From Diphasiastrum complanatum (taxonomy: Eukaryota > Streptophyta > Lycopodiopsida > Lycopodiales > Lycopodiaceae): a DNA stretch of 64,000 bases. Under the pieces are notes generated by a model. That model had not been told where the DNA came from. It made no database searches and saw only the letters and a program-made list of their open reading frames with translations. The DNA lies in the NCBI GenBank assembly GCA_029204225.1, contig CM055095.1, forward strand, positions 47,256,510-47,320,509, given 5' to 3'. Position numbers and translations under genes: made by a program. This document shows, piece after piece, positions 1 to 12,700 of this stretch. How positions within the stretch are numbered: the stretch's first letter is position 1; each line of letters starts with the position of its first letter.

Positions 1-502
1 TACCTTTAAAGCACATATTGCCACCTCTCCTTATGGAGGGTGTAGGCCTTAAGGCACACTCATAGTAGTCGAAATCTCATCCCCAATCATGTCCAACATA
101 TAAAAGGAAAAGAATGCATAATAATGAAGCAACAAGTCGAAGGGTGAGGATTTGCATGCTCCATCCGAAGTAGGAAACCAACATAAACTCGGCAATAAGT
201 CGAAACATGGACTTGTAATCCATCATAGGCTTCCACATCACTCGATAAAACTTCTTACCATAAGGACAATAGAAAGGGTACCAAACTCTTTTGGCATCAC
301 ATCCTCCCAAACCTTACCATCAATGACTTGCTCACAGAGAATAGACAATGTACCAACATCATGATGAAGAGTAAGTGTAGAACCAAAAAAATCAACAAGA
401 GGTATTGATTTTAAAGTGGCATGTGCCATTGCTTCGTAGTAAGACATTTCTTTGCTGTCCTGCAAAGTCTCCAATAGCCGACAAGGAACTGTTATGGGCT
501 GT
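1..502. other. No gene recognised at left edge
   Basis: AT-rich sequence with only short open stretches on both strands. It lies downstream, on the minus strand, of the copia gag remnant at 503-1348, so it may be further retroelement sequence. I recognise no motif in it. Confidence 0.4.
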
Positions 503-1348
503 TCAACACTTTGCTACCCAAAGTATTCTCAACATGGACCATGTTGTCCATAATCTTTTGCAGGCCGTTCCCGAAGCATAATGGACTGCTCCTGATGTAA
601 AATGGGTTTGTAAATGACCAAGACAAGATGATTGAACCTGCTGTCCAACATCTTCATCGTAAAAATTTGGCAAACTATCAAGAAATGCATCAACAATGGC
701 GTCATTAAAGCTGTCCTTGGAAGAGTTATGGGATGACATAGAAGATTCTTCAAGTAATGAAAAATTCTCTCCAAACAAATGCTCGCTCTTTACACTTTGA
801 ACAAAAGTACTAATTGACATAGACGGTTTCAAAGAGTGCTCGAATTTTTCAGCCTTTTCACTAATGCATCCATCACATGCATCAACTTGCGGCGACTTGA
901 AAAAAGAAGATTGCTTCAACAAACTTGAACTTGCAAAAGGATGATGATTCTTTACTCGGTACATCTTCAAAAGTGTTTCCCACGCACTTTTAGAAGTCTT
1001 GCAAAATCTAAGGTGTGGTAAGATAGATCTTGTTACCAATAAAGCAATCAAGGAATGGGCTTGATCATCACGCCGATTCCAAATCTTTTACTCTTCCGAA
1101 GGTGGTGATGTCGATGTAGAAGTGCTTGCACTTGAAGATGTAGAAAGAGCCAAGGTAGGTGGCCTCTCTTTGTCACCATTAACTACTTCCCATAAACCTT
1201 TGCCAATGAGTATATTTTTGAGCCTGCAGGCACAAAGAGTAGTTGGAGCCATCCAACCTATCTTCACCCAAAAAAATACCAATTGCTTCCGATTCTTTAG
1301 CCATAACATAAAAATCAGCTTGTAGTAGATAGGAAATAGACTTTCCAA
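503..1348 (-). pseudogene. Ty1/copia gag remnant
   Basis: Read on the minus strand, the stretch near 1300-1170 contains the copia-gag entry signature (DRLDGSNYSL, then KNILIGKGLWEVVNG after a frame change). The stretch near 1000-960 contains SAWETLLKMY, typical of the UBN2 gag domain. Together these are the N-terminal and central parts of a copia Gag, which would form the virus-like particle. Frameshifts split the reading frame and no zinc knuckle, protease or polymerase follows. The element's primer binding site and LTR edge lie upstream at 1916-1929 in the same orientation, with about 570 bp of leader between. This is a dead element. Confidence 0.75.
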
Positions 1349-1915
1349 GACAAAATCTACTCAAAGGGCAACAACCTTAAAGTTGAAATTATGAGCACAA
1401 TAGATTGCAATACTCCACATGCAATTTGCTCAACAAATAATGAAATAGGTGGCTGGTTTCTGCACAAAAAACAGAATGCTCACAAATAGGTAGATTTCAA
1501 ATGAAACCAAAACCAAAACCAAAAATTTGTGGCTAAAAAGAGTGCACATTATGTGCATATAGAGCTGATGATAGCGCCCTACTCCAAGCTCACCAACAGG
1601 GAAATTTCAGCAAGAAATGTGTCCAAAACACATATATCTTCATTTGTAGAAGGGCACCCTCCTACAAAGAAGTAAATTTGAAATTTTCAGCATGTAATTG
1701 AGTCAAAATCACATGCAATTGGTTTGAGCATGGGCGCCCTACTGCTAGCTCTCAAATAGGTGAAGGTGCCCTGCAATTTCCTGCAAAAAAGTTATAAGAA
1801 GATGAACAGATTCTTTTCCTGCAAAAATCAGCAGCTTGATGAGTTTTTGCTACCAAAAGGGGAAGAAGATAGCTTCCTATTGGGTGCCCTCCTGCAAGCA
1901 ATCTGATCACCTAAA

Positions 1916-2330
1916 GGCTCTGATACCATGTAGGAAATATAAGCCTAAGGATCCAAAATCTTAACTATTCAATCACACAAAGCATTTTCAAAAGAAAGAG
2001 AGAGATGGCTAGAAATCCTCTTGTAGAAACTCGTAGACAGCCAAGGAGAATAGTCAGTATTGCTTACAAAAGTATCTCATACAAATGGGATGCACAATAT
2101 ACATAGTCCAAGATGACTATCTAACTTCATGACTATTGGCTATCCAACTACTTGACTATTGACTATCCAACTTTCTATAAGTTACATAAAAAGAATAAGG
2201 TACTTCCAATATGTCAAGTTGGGGTACTTAATGTCACTATTAGGCCTAGTGGACCCACGAGTCCCTACCAAGTTAATTTCATACTAACTTAGCTAACTCT
2301 AAGTTTAGTAGGCCTAATATAATAAATGAA
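1916..2330 (-). mobile_element. copia 5' LTR edge with tRNA-Met primer site
   Basis: On the minus strand, TGGTATCAGAGCC (1928-1916) is the initiator-Met tRNA primer binding site used by most plant copia elements. The LTR edge (TG on the plus strand at 1929) directly abuts it. This orients the element leftward and pairs it with the gag remnant at 503-1348. The outer LTR end near 2330 is a guess because no second LTR copy was found. Confidence 0.65.
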
Positions 2331-2339
2331 CCATGGTTA

Positions 2340-3025
2340 CACAACTCTCGACCTCTTGGGTCAAAGTAACCTATGATAATGTAAGCAATTCCATTTACAT
2401 TCCAACAGCGTTGCTAGATCTTCTTATGAGGGTGGTCGAGGTTTTACCGCTTCATACCTCAGTTCCTCCTGCAACAAGATGTTGTGAAGATCCTCAAATG
2501 TCGGTAGCCTCTCCATTGATGCAATGCCGCTTGCAAACATTTGAATATTTCCTGATAAGCCGCTCATTGCCATGTGCACTGACTTCACATCTCTTATTGG
2601 CTTGCCAATTGCAGTTAATTGGTCTCTCAATTCCTTGATTCGTGTAAAAGATGATCCCGCACCATCATTTTTCTCTATACGAATACCATTAAGTTTGGTC
2701 CTTAGAAATATCATTTGTCAAGGATTTGTCATTTGATATTCTGCTTTGAGTGCTTCCCAAGCGCCTCTTGCTGTTACGGAATCACCAATGTGGGCAATGA
2801 CATGGTCCTTCACGGCCAAATTGATTAGGCATAGAGCCTTTTGATCCTTTTATCGTATGAGCGCTTATCTGCTAGAGTTGTGTCGGGGCGTTGTTCCACT
2901 CTAGTAACAATGTCCCAAAACTCCTTTGTCAAAATGCTTTTTATTTTAAGTATTGGAATTCTATAATTGGACAGCCTGTCCAATTTACTAGCTTCCCTAA
3001 GTGTATATTCACCCAATCTTGCCAT
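2340..3025 (-). pseudogene. Second Ty1/copia gag remnant
   Basis: The minus strand encodes a copia Gag in pieces: KSILTKEFWDIV with VEQRPD near the start, then LRTKLNGIRIE, FTRIKELRDQLTAIG, AMSGLSGN and LPTFEDLHNILLQEELRYE. These match the DUF4219/UBN2 gag architecture. The frame is broken between about 2825 and 2714 by stops. The sequence differs clearly from the gag at 503-1348, so it is a separate family. Confidence 0.8.
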
Positions 3026-3611
3026 TTTGCCAATAATAGCTTCTATGGTGCCTTTTTGAAGCTAAATGGATACCTTTAAGTGTGAATAGAAGTTCTGCAA
3101 GTCAATTTTATGGTCTGAACGAAAAGTTTCAGGCCCTCTTGCCACTTGATTTGACGTAAAATGCCAAAAACTCCCCAATTTTAGCAAATTGCTCCATTGC
3201 GACTTCACTGACCTTCCTTGCCCTTAGAATGGTCTATTTGGACCTCCAATCCACTTTCTCCCCACGATTCAGCAAGCAGTCTGTCCGGGAGTTGTACTTG
3301 CAGGCTATAGTCCTTAATTTGGACAAAATTGGCTTTCGGACGTCCCTATTCGGAGAAAAGGCAACAAAGTTTGAATCAATTTTTCAAATTGAAGTAGAAA
3401 AGCCCTTCAGGTTCCCTCATAGGCCCTTTCAAACTAAAATGTTTTAAAGAAGTTGAAGGCTGAAATCCCTTTCAATAGCCCTTGTAGATCCTACTGTGGA
3501 TTCAAATTTGGCTATTCACACTTCTTTGTCCACGACCGATGATCAAAGAGAACCTCGATCTAATGGATTTCAATCGGTTCGCACGATGAACCTCAACCCT
3601 ATGTGTGCTGA
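3026..3611. other. No gene recognised
   Basis: Between the copia gag remnant and the LTR element starting at 3612. Some short open frames exist but none shows a known motif. Confidence 0.35.
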
Positions 3612-3973
3612 GTTATGGACTTGGCTCATTACATTCGCCGTGTCCATTCTTTTATTATTATTATGCATAAGCAGGCCTAAGGGCCCTTTTTATTCATATA
3701 CTGGCCTTGGGCCCTATTTGGCTGTATTTTTAGGACTTGGTCACATTGATTTGGAGTGGGGGTCTTCCTGTTGGGAGGGCGCACTATGTTCCCTTTTCCC
3801 TCCCTTTTTTGAATCCTCCATTTGATTCAGGGAGAGGGTACAAGTAGGGCATCATTGTATTCCTTTATTCAGTTTATGATGATTGCTCCTCTTTAGCCTC
3901 CTTAAGCATTCTCTTCCTGCTTTCTAGCTTAAGTCCTGCTTTCTAGCATAGCTAGTGAATCTTAGTTTGTAAC
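3612..3973 (+). mobile_element. 5' LTR of a short LTR retroelement
   Basis: This block of about 362 bp recurs as a near-identical direct repeat at 5007-5377. Both copies run from GTTATGGACTTGGCTC to a shared end at CTTAGTTT(G/C)TAAC. The first copy is followed at once by a tRNA-iMet primer site (3975-3986), which identifies it as the 5' LTR. Exact termini are uncertain because the edges are not a clean TG...CA and I found no target duplication. Confidence 0.8.
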
Positions 3974-3974
3974 T

Positions 3975-3986
3975 TGGTATCAGAGC
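3975..3986 (+). other. tRNA-iMet primer binding site
   Basis: TGGTATCAGAGC is complementary to the 3' end of plant initiator tRNA-Met and lies one base inside the 5' LTR. It would prime minus-strand DNA synthesis. Confidence 0.8.
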
Positions 3987-3997
3987 ACTTTCCTGCA

Positions 3998-4580
3998 GAT
4001 TGGTGGAGGCTGTCAAGCGCCCTACCACCCATCACTTTCATCGATTTTTCTCCGTCAACCTTCCTGCAGATTGGTGGAGGCTGTCCAACGCCCTACCACC
4101 CATCAGTTTCATTGATTTTTCTCCGTCATTTTTGCAGATTGGTGGTGGCTGTCCAGCGCCCTACTGCCCATCACTTTCGACGATTTCTTCATCATGATTT
4201 GCAGTTTTGGTGGAGGCTGTCCAGCGCCCTGCTAACCCATCACTTTCGTCGATTTTTTCGGCAGATTTTTATTGTTTTTGCAGATTTGGTAGCTATTGCC
4301 CAGCGCCCTACTACCTCATCATTTTTGACACTTCTCATCACTGATTTGCTGTCCATTTTTGATATTGATTGGAGGCTGTCCAACGCCCTACTACCGTCTC
4401 ATTTTCAGCGGTAACCCATCACTTTCGTCGATTTTTTCGGCAAATTTTCATTGTTTTTGCAGATTTGGAAGCTATTGCCCAACGCCCTACTACCTCATCA
4501 TTTTCGACACTTTTCGTCACCGATTTGCTGTCCTTTTTTTATGTTGATTGGAGGCTGTCCAGCGCCCTACTACCGTCTCA
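3998..4580 (+). repeat. Tandem array inside the short LTR element
   Basis: About eight diverged units of roughly 66-100 bp, each with a core like GGAGGCTGTCCAACGCCCTA followed by a T-rich stretch with CATCACTTTC or CATCATTTT. Neighbouring cores are about 71 and 68 bp apart at the start (3998, 4069, 4137). Longer open frames cross the array because the units rarely contain stops, so openness here is not evidence for a protein. It sits directly after the primer binding site, where a leader is expected. Confidence 0.8.
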
Positions 4581-4955
4581 TGGTAGAGCTCAGACTTGGT
4601 GGCGTGTTTATCACTCTGAGCCTACTCGTGGGGGGTTACATATATGGCCTACTTTTCGTCATGATCTTCGTATGGCTATGATTGACCCACAGTGGTTGGT
4701 TTGCCATCGTGATCTGTTTCGTAGACTTCGCCATACTAGTGATTTGACTGCTTATATTGATCAGTTTATTGAGCTTTCCTACATTTTTACTGATCTTCAT
4801 CCTACAAAGCTTATTTTACATTTTATTGCCGGTCTTAGAACTACCTTACGATATGATGTCTCATCTTTTCGGTTCAGATGCTATCTCCTTGGCTACTACC
4901 TTGCAGCATAAGTATCCTGAGTTATCCACTTCATGCTTACATTATTATTTTAGAT
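4581..4955 (+). pseudogene. gag-like remnant of the short LTR element
   Basis: A gag fragment can be read after the array: WPTFRHDLRMAMIDPQW, then DLTAYIDQFIELSYIFTDLHP and FIAGLRTTLRYDV (quoted in parts). The pattern, an FxxxL region, a YIDQFxxLS helix and FIxGLRxxLRxxV, resembles the Ty3-type retrotransposon gag domain. There is no zinc knuckle, protease or polymerase before the 3' LTR at 5007, so the element is non-autonomous and depended on enzymes supplied in trans. The gag identification rests on pattern recognition only. Confidence 0.55.
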
Positions 4956-5006
4956 AGTCATTATGCTTGCTAGCCGGTGGAGGGCTTTGTTTTTCTGCAG
5001 AGGAGA

Positions 5007-5377
5007 GTTATGGACTTGGCTCATTACATTCGCCGTGTCCATTCTTTTATTATTATTATGCATAAGCAGGCCTCAGGGCCCTTTTTATTCATATGCTGGC
5101 CTTAGGCCCTATTTGGTTATATTTTTAGGACTTGGTCACATTGATTTGGAGTGGGGGTCCTCCCGTTGGGAGGGCGCACTATTTTCTCTCCAAATCCTTT
5201 TCCCTCCCTTTTTTGAATCCTCCATTTGATTCAGGGAGAGGGTATAAGTAGGGCATCATTGTATTCCTTTATTCAGTTTATGATGATTGCTCCTCTTTAG
5301 CCTCCTTAAGCATTCTCTTCCTGCTTTCTAGCTTAAGTCCTGCTTTCTAGCATAGCTAGTGAATCTTAGTTTCTAAC
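5007..5377 (+). mobile_element. 3' LTR of the short LTR element
   Basis: Direct repeat of 3612-3973 with few substitutions and a short insertion (CTCTCCAAATCC near 5187). A purine-rich tract (GCAGAGGAGA, about 4997-5006) precedes it, as expected for a polypurine primer. With the 5' LTR it defines an element of about 1.77 kb with an internal region of about 1.03 kb. Confidence 0.8.
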
Positions 5378-7339
5378 TTGCTGGACCCCTCAATATAGTG
5401 TACACTAATCCATCTTCACGGTTGTAGGCGCACGAGGGTCCACCCCCCTCCCTTTTGAAACCGTTGATTTTGGGTGGAGATGGTCATCTACAAAGCTGTT
5501 TATCTCTCCCCCTCTGATCCACGACACTGTATGGCCTTCTATAGGCACATTTGCCCTACCAACGTGCCCTTTTTCATCGATATACAACAACAAATTTCCT
5601 CTCTTACAAAGAAAGATTCATGCTTTTATCCACAAAAACCCTAGTTGACTGAAAGACAACGTTCTTGGGTTTCTTTCAACCTTCCTTTGAGATTTTTCTT
5701 GGACATTACTACCTCTTTGAGGTTGCCCTGCTGGTGCCTATTTGCTAGAACTAATTGCCCGTTGATTGGTATGATATCGATTGCAAACAATATACCTTCA
5801 TAGGAAAAAACCACCCATATCCCACAAACTCTGAATAATTTTGAAATTTTATTGGATTTTCACCAAATTGGTTCTCATAAATTGCCTCAAACAATGCTTT
5901 GAAGCTAAGCTGTACGCTTAATAATTTCTCAAGACCAATTTGATAGCTCAATCAATCAACCATGACAGTTCCGCAAATCCTCCTAGAATTTGGCTTCTGA
6001 TAGCTGCAAAGCTGCACCTAACCAACGTTCTAATACCATGTAAACGATCAATTTTGCAGTTTATGCTACGAATCAGACAAGCTATCAATCAATCCTGAGC
6101 TATAAAGAGCTGAAGGAAACAGGACTCCTCATCCCGAGCAACACACAAGAACGTTTTTGAATAACTAGAGAGTAAGTACATGTAGTGAGCACTCATTTTT
6201 TTGGAGTACTGCTGCATGGTAAAATGGTCCCTATCACGGGACAACAGTTTCGACTCTCTAAACTTGGGTGCCATTGACGTGGCACTCATCACTGTAGCAT
6301 GCACTAAAGATAAAAAGTTACTAATTACAACAAAAATCATGTCCATCAAGATATAAACAAGGCTTACCATATTTTAACAGAAATTTGGTGGAGAAATAGC
6401 TATGGTGGATCGCAAGCCCAACTGTCAACACAGCTGGTTACATAGTGTCATTGACCAATTTCTTGGAAGCCAGGGCCAGCTTCATCATGCGGAACAATTC
6501 ACATCATCGGATGTAGGGCGTAGAAGTGTGGACGGTTGCAATCAACCATATCAAAGGCTAGATCAATGACCATCGTTCGTGGGGCCCAAAACTTCATTGA
6601 AACAAAAAGAAGTTTGATTGCAGTTGCTTGAAGGGGGCCAAAGAGGGGAAATATCACCTTTTTCATTAAAAAAACTTCAAATTGAAATTTCAGCTCCTTT
6701 TTTTTCTTTTTCCGAGGTGGGTCCTTTGAGGGCAGTTCTACGCTACAAGGCCCTGCCCACTATCACAAATATTGCAGAAAAGTGAAAGCAGAGACTGAAT
6801 CTGACATGGAGATTGCCTCCGAAGCCGGAATCAAACGTCACAGACCTATTCTATGGAGTTGCACCCATGTTTCAAACCAAAAATCTCCAGAATTGAAGTT
6901 CAAACAAGGGAGAAACAATTCTTCAAAAGTGCCAAGGTGCACGCAGTCACTTGAAAAGGCTCCAAAGGGTCAATTTTCTCAATAGGCAATAACTTGAGAC
7001 AAAATGAGCTTTCAAAAATTGTGAAAAGTAAAGTTGTAGCATTTTTAGTACTTTTCAATGGTAGATAGAGACAATTCTCCTAATCTCCAAGAGTAGCAAG
7101 CTGGGAGGAAGAACTATCCAATATAAAAGTTCAAATGCAGAATTTACTCTTGATGATCTATGATGGATAACAATCGGAGAAGAGCAAAGATCGTCTTTGA
7201 TTTTTTAATACAAATCAAGGGTGTATTAACAAGTAATAATGCAAGTGAGTTGAGCAAGAAAGAATCGGAGGAATATTGACGAAGCAAGGTGATTGGGATC
7301 AACTAGCTACCATAGCCTTGGAAATGATAAATATGTTTG
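5378..7339. other. Intergenic, possible degenerate copia LTR edge
   Basis: No gene recognised. At 6027-6038 the plus strand reads GTTCTAATACCA followed by TG, the reverse complement of a degenerate copia primer site beside an LTR edge. A second leftward copia remnant may therefore start here, but no coding sequence supports it. The rest is AT-rich with short open frames only. Confidence 0.35.
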
Positions 7340-8800
7340 TCCATGACTACATAATTCCCACATATTTCATCATCCACTACTCCAAATGAAGCTTGGACAA
7401 TCTTGCAATCAATGCACAAAGAAGGTAATGTTACAGGGGTGCTATTTTTCAAACAAAAACTTCATACAGTCTGCATGGATGAATCATAATCAATGACATA
7501 TATCTTGACTAGGATCAAGGAGCTATGCTATCAAGAGACAGTCTCTGAAATTAATTTGATGAGCATCATGATGAATGCCTTGCCGCCACCATATGGGTAC
7601 TTATCACTACCATGATGGTATTCAAAAAGAGACTGCCTTTGATGATTTCTCGAGAATTCTACTACAGGAGGAGACAATGCGCAAGGGACACAAGAAGGGG
7701 TCATAGAATAATGATCAGGCACTTGTGGCATGGTCAAATTCTTGTCGTCATCTTATGGGTGCCTGGTCACTACCATGATGGTACATGAAAGAGACCTACC
7801 TTTGTAGATTTCTCGGGAATTCTACTACAGGAGGAGACAATGCGCAAGGGGCACAAGAACAGGTAACAAAATGATGATTAGGTGCTTGCAGCATGGTCGC
7901 ATTCACTGAGAGGTTGGGGTTATGGAAAATCAAATGGCAAAGGCAATTTCAATCAAAATGGACCCAGCTGATTACACCAAGTGCAAGGGGATAATCAACA
8001 GCAAAATCATTCCGATGCACAAAATCCTTGTGGAGGATTTGACAATCAACCATGTGATGTGAAGAAGGGGTGTGCTATTATTGCGGCAAAGATAGCCACT
8101 AGGAGAATGAATGCACTTTTTTCAATTTTAGGGCTTTCAAAAAATTGAATTTTTTTTATTTTGTAGGAAAAATTGCTCATTACTAGTTATACAATTAAAA
8201 AAGGCTACATTAAGGAGCATAGGAACATGCACAAGCTTATGATATCATTGCAAATAGGTGACAAATAAGCCACAAATAGATGTAATGGATTTTGTTTTCC
8301 AGAAAAACAAAAGCTGAAAGAAAGGTTTCAAACGTGTTTGAAACATGACGAGCTTGAAACTAGTTTGGTTCTGCAACCAAACAAGTTATATTGCTACTGT
8401 GATGAGATGTCCCTTATAGCTACTAGTAAATCCATGTCAAAGGAAGAATGGTAATCTGGATTTAGGAACTTATTGATCAAAATGACAATATCACTAAAGT
8501 TATATTGGGCGATCATAGTACTCGAAAGATTGAGGGAGTTGGAGACATCAAAGTCTAACTCACATAAGGGCAGAAAGGCAACATGACGAATGCCTTGTTG
8601 GTTCCCAAACAGGCAAGAAACAACAATGGAGCAATATGCACATATTACTAGTGAGGATGGTCAAAGTACTCTATGGCAGGAAAGACTTGGTCACGTCAAT
8701 TATGGGAGTTTGCAGCTGCTAAATGATCAAGTGATGGTCAAGAACATACCCCACCCTTATTTTCAGTTCCATCTCTTATGTTTTTACCTTCATTGATCAA
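7340..8800 (+). pseudogene. Degenerate Ty1/copia gag-protease remnant
   Basis: In broken frames the plus strand shows, in copia order: NEAWTILQSMHKEGN and LTRIKELCYQ (gag UBN2, about 7385-7530); NALPPPYGYLSL (about 7575); a CCHC zinc knuckle CYYCGKDSH-ENEC with an internal stop (about 8070-8110); a protease/pre-integrase stretch with VILGDHSTRKIEGVGDI (about 8500-8550); and LWQERLGHVNYGSLQLL, a GAG-pre-integrase signature (about 8670-8725). Several stops and frame changes separate the pieces, and nothing from integrase onward is present. A near-duplicate of about 100 bp around 7585-7690 recurs at 7765-7870. Confidence 0.75.
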
Positions 8801-9540
8801 TACATGATTCAGTCGCCTCTTGAGCCCAAAGTTATTTTGTTGTGACTTGTAAGTACATCATTTGCTCTTTTAGCACAAAAATTTCTTTCTACCTGATACC
8901 GCAAATGTCATAAGAATAGTTTGTAGTGAAAGAGGAATCACACTAGCAGCATGTAGCTACCAATCACAAAATCAAGCATACACTAGTGAGAGCCCAATAG
9001 GTATACTTATACCCTCCAAGGCCCATGCACCACTAGTAGTGCACTGTGACACACTGGACACCTCTGCAGCCTATCTGGGCCACGTCATCGAGTTCCCTAA
9101 TGACTCACTGATAGACCCATACCAACTCCACCACTAAGTGTTTAGGCCTACAACCATTAATTATGACCATGTACACATAAGGGCCCCAATTCCCTTATAG
9201 TCACAATTAACTTTTAGGTTGTTGGTCTACTGATCCCTAGCGTAGGCACGCGTCCTGAGACTAATCATGGGCATGACAATGTCCCATTTATCAATGATCA
9301 TTCCTTTTTCAGATTTCTAGGAAGGTACTGTTTTGTTCCAAATCATTCTGAAATGGTTTTTGCTGTTTTAGAACATTTTCATAACCTAAGAAAACAAATT
9401 CATGCAGATGGCTATCAGATGTAAGAATCTGAATAAAGCATCTGGTTAAGGAAAAGAAGATCAATGACAGTCAAGGGATGGCAAGTCACAGCTCTGCAAT
9501 AGAGGCAAAATTTCTGTTAGCCGGATGAGCTCATAGCTGT
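8801..9540. promoter_or_regulatory. Upstream region of the ZML-type gene
   Basis: Non-coding sequence between the copia remnant and the first inferred transcribed exon of the TIFY-GATA gene. I see no unambiguous TATA box or known cis-element cluster. Assigned as a promoter by position only. Confidence 0.3.
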
Positions 9541-9722
9541 TGGTGATTGAAAGCTTCAAGAGAGAGGGAATTGGCAGTACTTCAGAAAATTAATCTCAAA
9601 GGTAGGTTTTTTGTTTTACATTAGGTGTTAGGCTTAAGTGCAGTGTAGCATGAATCAGATACTAGTTATGTCTCTCTCTAACCAGTAATGCTCTTTTGGT
9701 GTTGTACGAAGAAATTGTGCAG
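9541..9722 (+). other. Probable 5' UTR exon end and 5' UTR intron
   Basis: A consensus donor (AAAG/GTAGGT) at 9601/9602 and an acceptor (TTGTGCAG/GGGA) at 9722/9723 would remove a 121-bp intron just upstream of the start codon at 9738. The upstream exon boundary and transcription start are not visible. Inferred from splice signals alone. Confidence 0.45.
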
Positions 9723-9737
9723 GGGAATGTGATAGAG

Positions 9738-12700
9738 ATGTCTGCAAAGGACGTCACTTCTCGTACACATCATGGTTTTCCTCATGGTTTAGTGCATGCA
9801 TATGACATCAGCCCTGTTAGCATGGAGGAGCATCCTGCCCATGTAGACAATATCCATCCTCAAGTGGATCCTGGAGCTGAGGTTCGACAAGGAGAAACTC
9901 AGAGCCAGCCTGCGCGCAGAATCTCAGAACATCGTCATACACAAGTTCACGGTCGCATCGCAGTACAATCCAATCGTGTTCATGTGGGATTTCAGCAGAT
10001 GGGACAAAATGCCCTGGACCCAGAGGGTCCTGATGAGGATCAAGGCGATGATGATGGATTGGATGAAGGAGAGATGCATTCTGACGGTGGACAGTTTGGT
10101 GATCCACCAGGAAGTATTGCGATGCGATCACATGGAACAACACAGCTCACACTATCTTATCAAGGAGAAGTCTATGTCTTTGATACAGTGCCACCTGAGA
10201 AGGTCAGAAATTGTGATATGAGTGCTTTTGTTCTTGCATTAATGGCATGATGTATGTAATTATCATGGCTTGATAGGCACCACAATGGCTTTGCGGAGTA
10301 TCTCCAGCATAGCTACCACTAGATTGATTTGAGATTAAAAGATCAAAAGTACTGAAAGAGTACAATTCATGCGAAACATAGAAAGGACATGTATTTTTTG
10401 CACAGATTCACAGTAAGGCACCTTAATGTTACCTCTGACACACATTTCTTAACTTCCAAATATATAACCTCATTTGACTATGTTTCCAAATCTATGTAAT
10501 CAAGTTCAAATTCTGGCTAGGAGTAAAACAATTTTATCTGAATCTTGCATTAACTTGAAAAAATTCAAAAAGGTAACTATGATTTCAAGCTTCTATTGGC
10601 ATCTGCAGAATTTCCCTCAATTGAAAGCAAGATAGAATGCGGTATCCATAACTTGGAACTTTGATATTTTCTAACTCCAGGCTCTGTTTTTTGAGTCTCT
10701 TATCAGTGTTTAGGATTTTCTATCACAATTGGGGGTGGTTGGTTTCAGGTACAAGCTGTGTTGCTGCTGTTAGGAGGACGTGAGGTTCCTCTCGGGATGC
10801 CAGGAGGTGGTATACCTGGTCATTACATCAAGGTGTGAATAGGTTAACAGATATAGAATAAAGCTGATGTTTGATAGTCTGATTTAGAGGAATATAATTC
10901 AATTTGTACATTTTCAAGGCTTATTACGTGCTTTTAAACATTAGGTCTCTTTGTTCTGCATTGTGTTATAAAGGGAAGCATCTGATGTTTCTTTCTTTTC
11001 AGCAGGTTGTTTCAGATGCTCCAGTGCGCATGAATTTGCCACATCGACTTGCTTCTTTGACTAGGTTTCGAGAAAAGCGAAAGGACCGCTCCTTTTATAA
11101 AAGGATTCGGTATACCGTTCGCAAAGAAGTTGCTCAAAGGTCAAGCACCAGTCTTCATTTATGTTTCGTGGCATCTTGGGGTTTTCGAGCAGAGGTTACT
11201 GCAAGTAACAAAACAAAAACATTACTATTTGGGTGGTACGTTGTAAGTCACTCAAGGTTTTAAATTTGATGGAACATTAGTACACTAACCAAGGGGTTTG
11301 TATGCAGGATGCATCGACACAAGGGTAGATTTGCTTCAACAAAAGTTTCAGAAGACGGGAAAATGAAATTGAAAGGTGATACTTCTCAGGCACATGGAAA
11401 CCAGTCAGCCTCAAATGGTTCTCAACCTGAAGCCATGTGAGTTCTCTTGAACGTATAGCAAGCATTTTTTTATAAAAAGATTGCAATCTGGACCTGGGCA
11501 CCATATCTTCCCGGGTCATCACTCCCATTCCGCATTAAAGACAGTCACGCTTTGTGTATTTGCTACTACTGCAGTTGCAACATGGCCAACTCAGGCTGGC
11601 TATTCACTTCTCAGGCTTTATGATCTGGCTTGACTTCTCGTAGCAATTGATGGTCAAATCATTGCCACTCTATAGATTCTCCTGGCATGCACTCTTTTCC
11701 TCGTGCAACCGATTGTTATTGTCGTAACTTGTTTTAGAGCATAATTTGGCCTTCATGCGCCTTTTGAATAACTGGTCTTTCAAAATCTATGCCGTGTAAC
11801 AGTCTTTCTTTGTTTTTTTTCACAATACATTTTTCTATCTTAACAAAATAATAAGCTCTCACCGCACTTTAATGCATAGGAAATTTGCTTTCTTTGTCCG
11901 GCAGTCAAACTGGCCATTGCCATTCAAGGACGGCGAATTTTTTAGACAGACTCACTCACATAGCAAAAAAAACAATCTTCCATGGGACTACCATTTTGTT
12001 CAGTCAACTTGTATCATCACAATGCTTAAGACATTCTTTACAAACCGATCAACGTTCAAAGTCTTCTTCAAGATTTGAGTCAGCACATGGAATAATCCTC
12101 TCAACCCTAGAGTAAATAGCCTCGATCAAAACTATGACACTAGTTCTTCAAAGAAACAGATTATGTCAGTTTTAAATCATGTCACGCCCATAATGAAATA
12201 GACACTCATTACATAGGTAGAGTGTATTTCAAGTCCAACAGCAAAAATAAGAACTAGGTCGAAGGTAGTCATATACTTGCATATATGTACTGAAGAAAGA
12301 TTCAGGTAAATTACCCAAGCTTCAAAATTTGACCCTATTGAGATAGCCATTTGCTTTTCATATGTTCATTTACTTGGGTTGGTCAGTTTATGTGACCTTG
12401 TTATTACGTTGTCAGGTATAACAGAAATCTGGTTTTGTTTTTACGTTCTTTAGAAAATTTTGGTTATCTAGAAATACCTAAATCTATATTTTCTACAGAT
12501 TCTGTGTCAAATCTGACAGTCTCAGATTTTCTATAGTAGTTATTAACTTGTTATTGTTCATACATGCAATGTGATATTTGAAATGTATATGGAGTCTTGA
12601 CTAGAATAGGCATAGCCTGTAAATATTGAGCCTGGACTTGTTTTTGATTATGGTGTGCACTCAAAAATTAGCACTATAGTCTGGCAGTGGTACCAACAAG

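Noticed and set aside
3974-4414. 146-codon open frame with repeated WWRLS/LPP peptides
   Set aside because: It follows the DNA tandem array of the short LTR element; overlapping frames are equally open. Not considered a protein gene.
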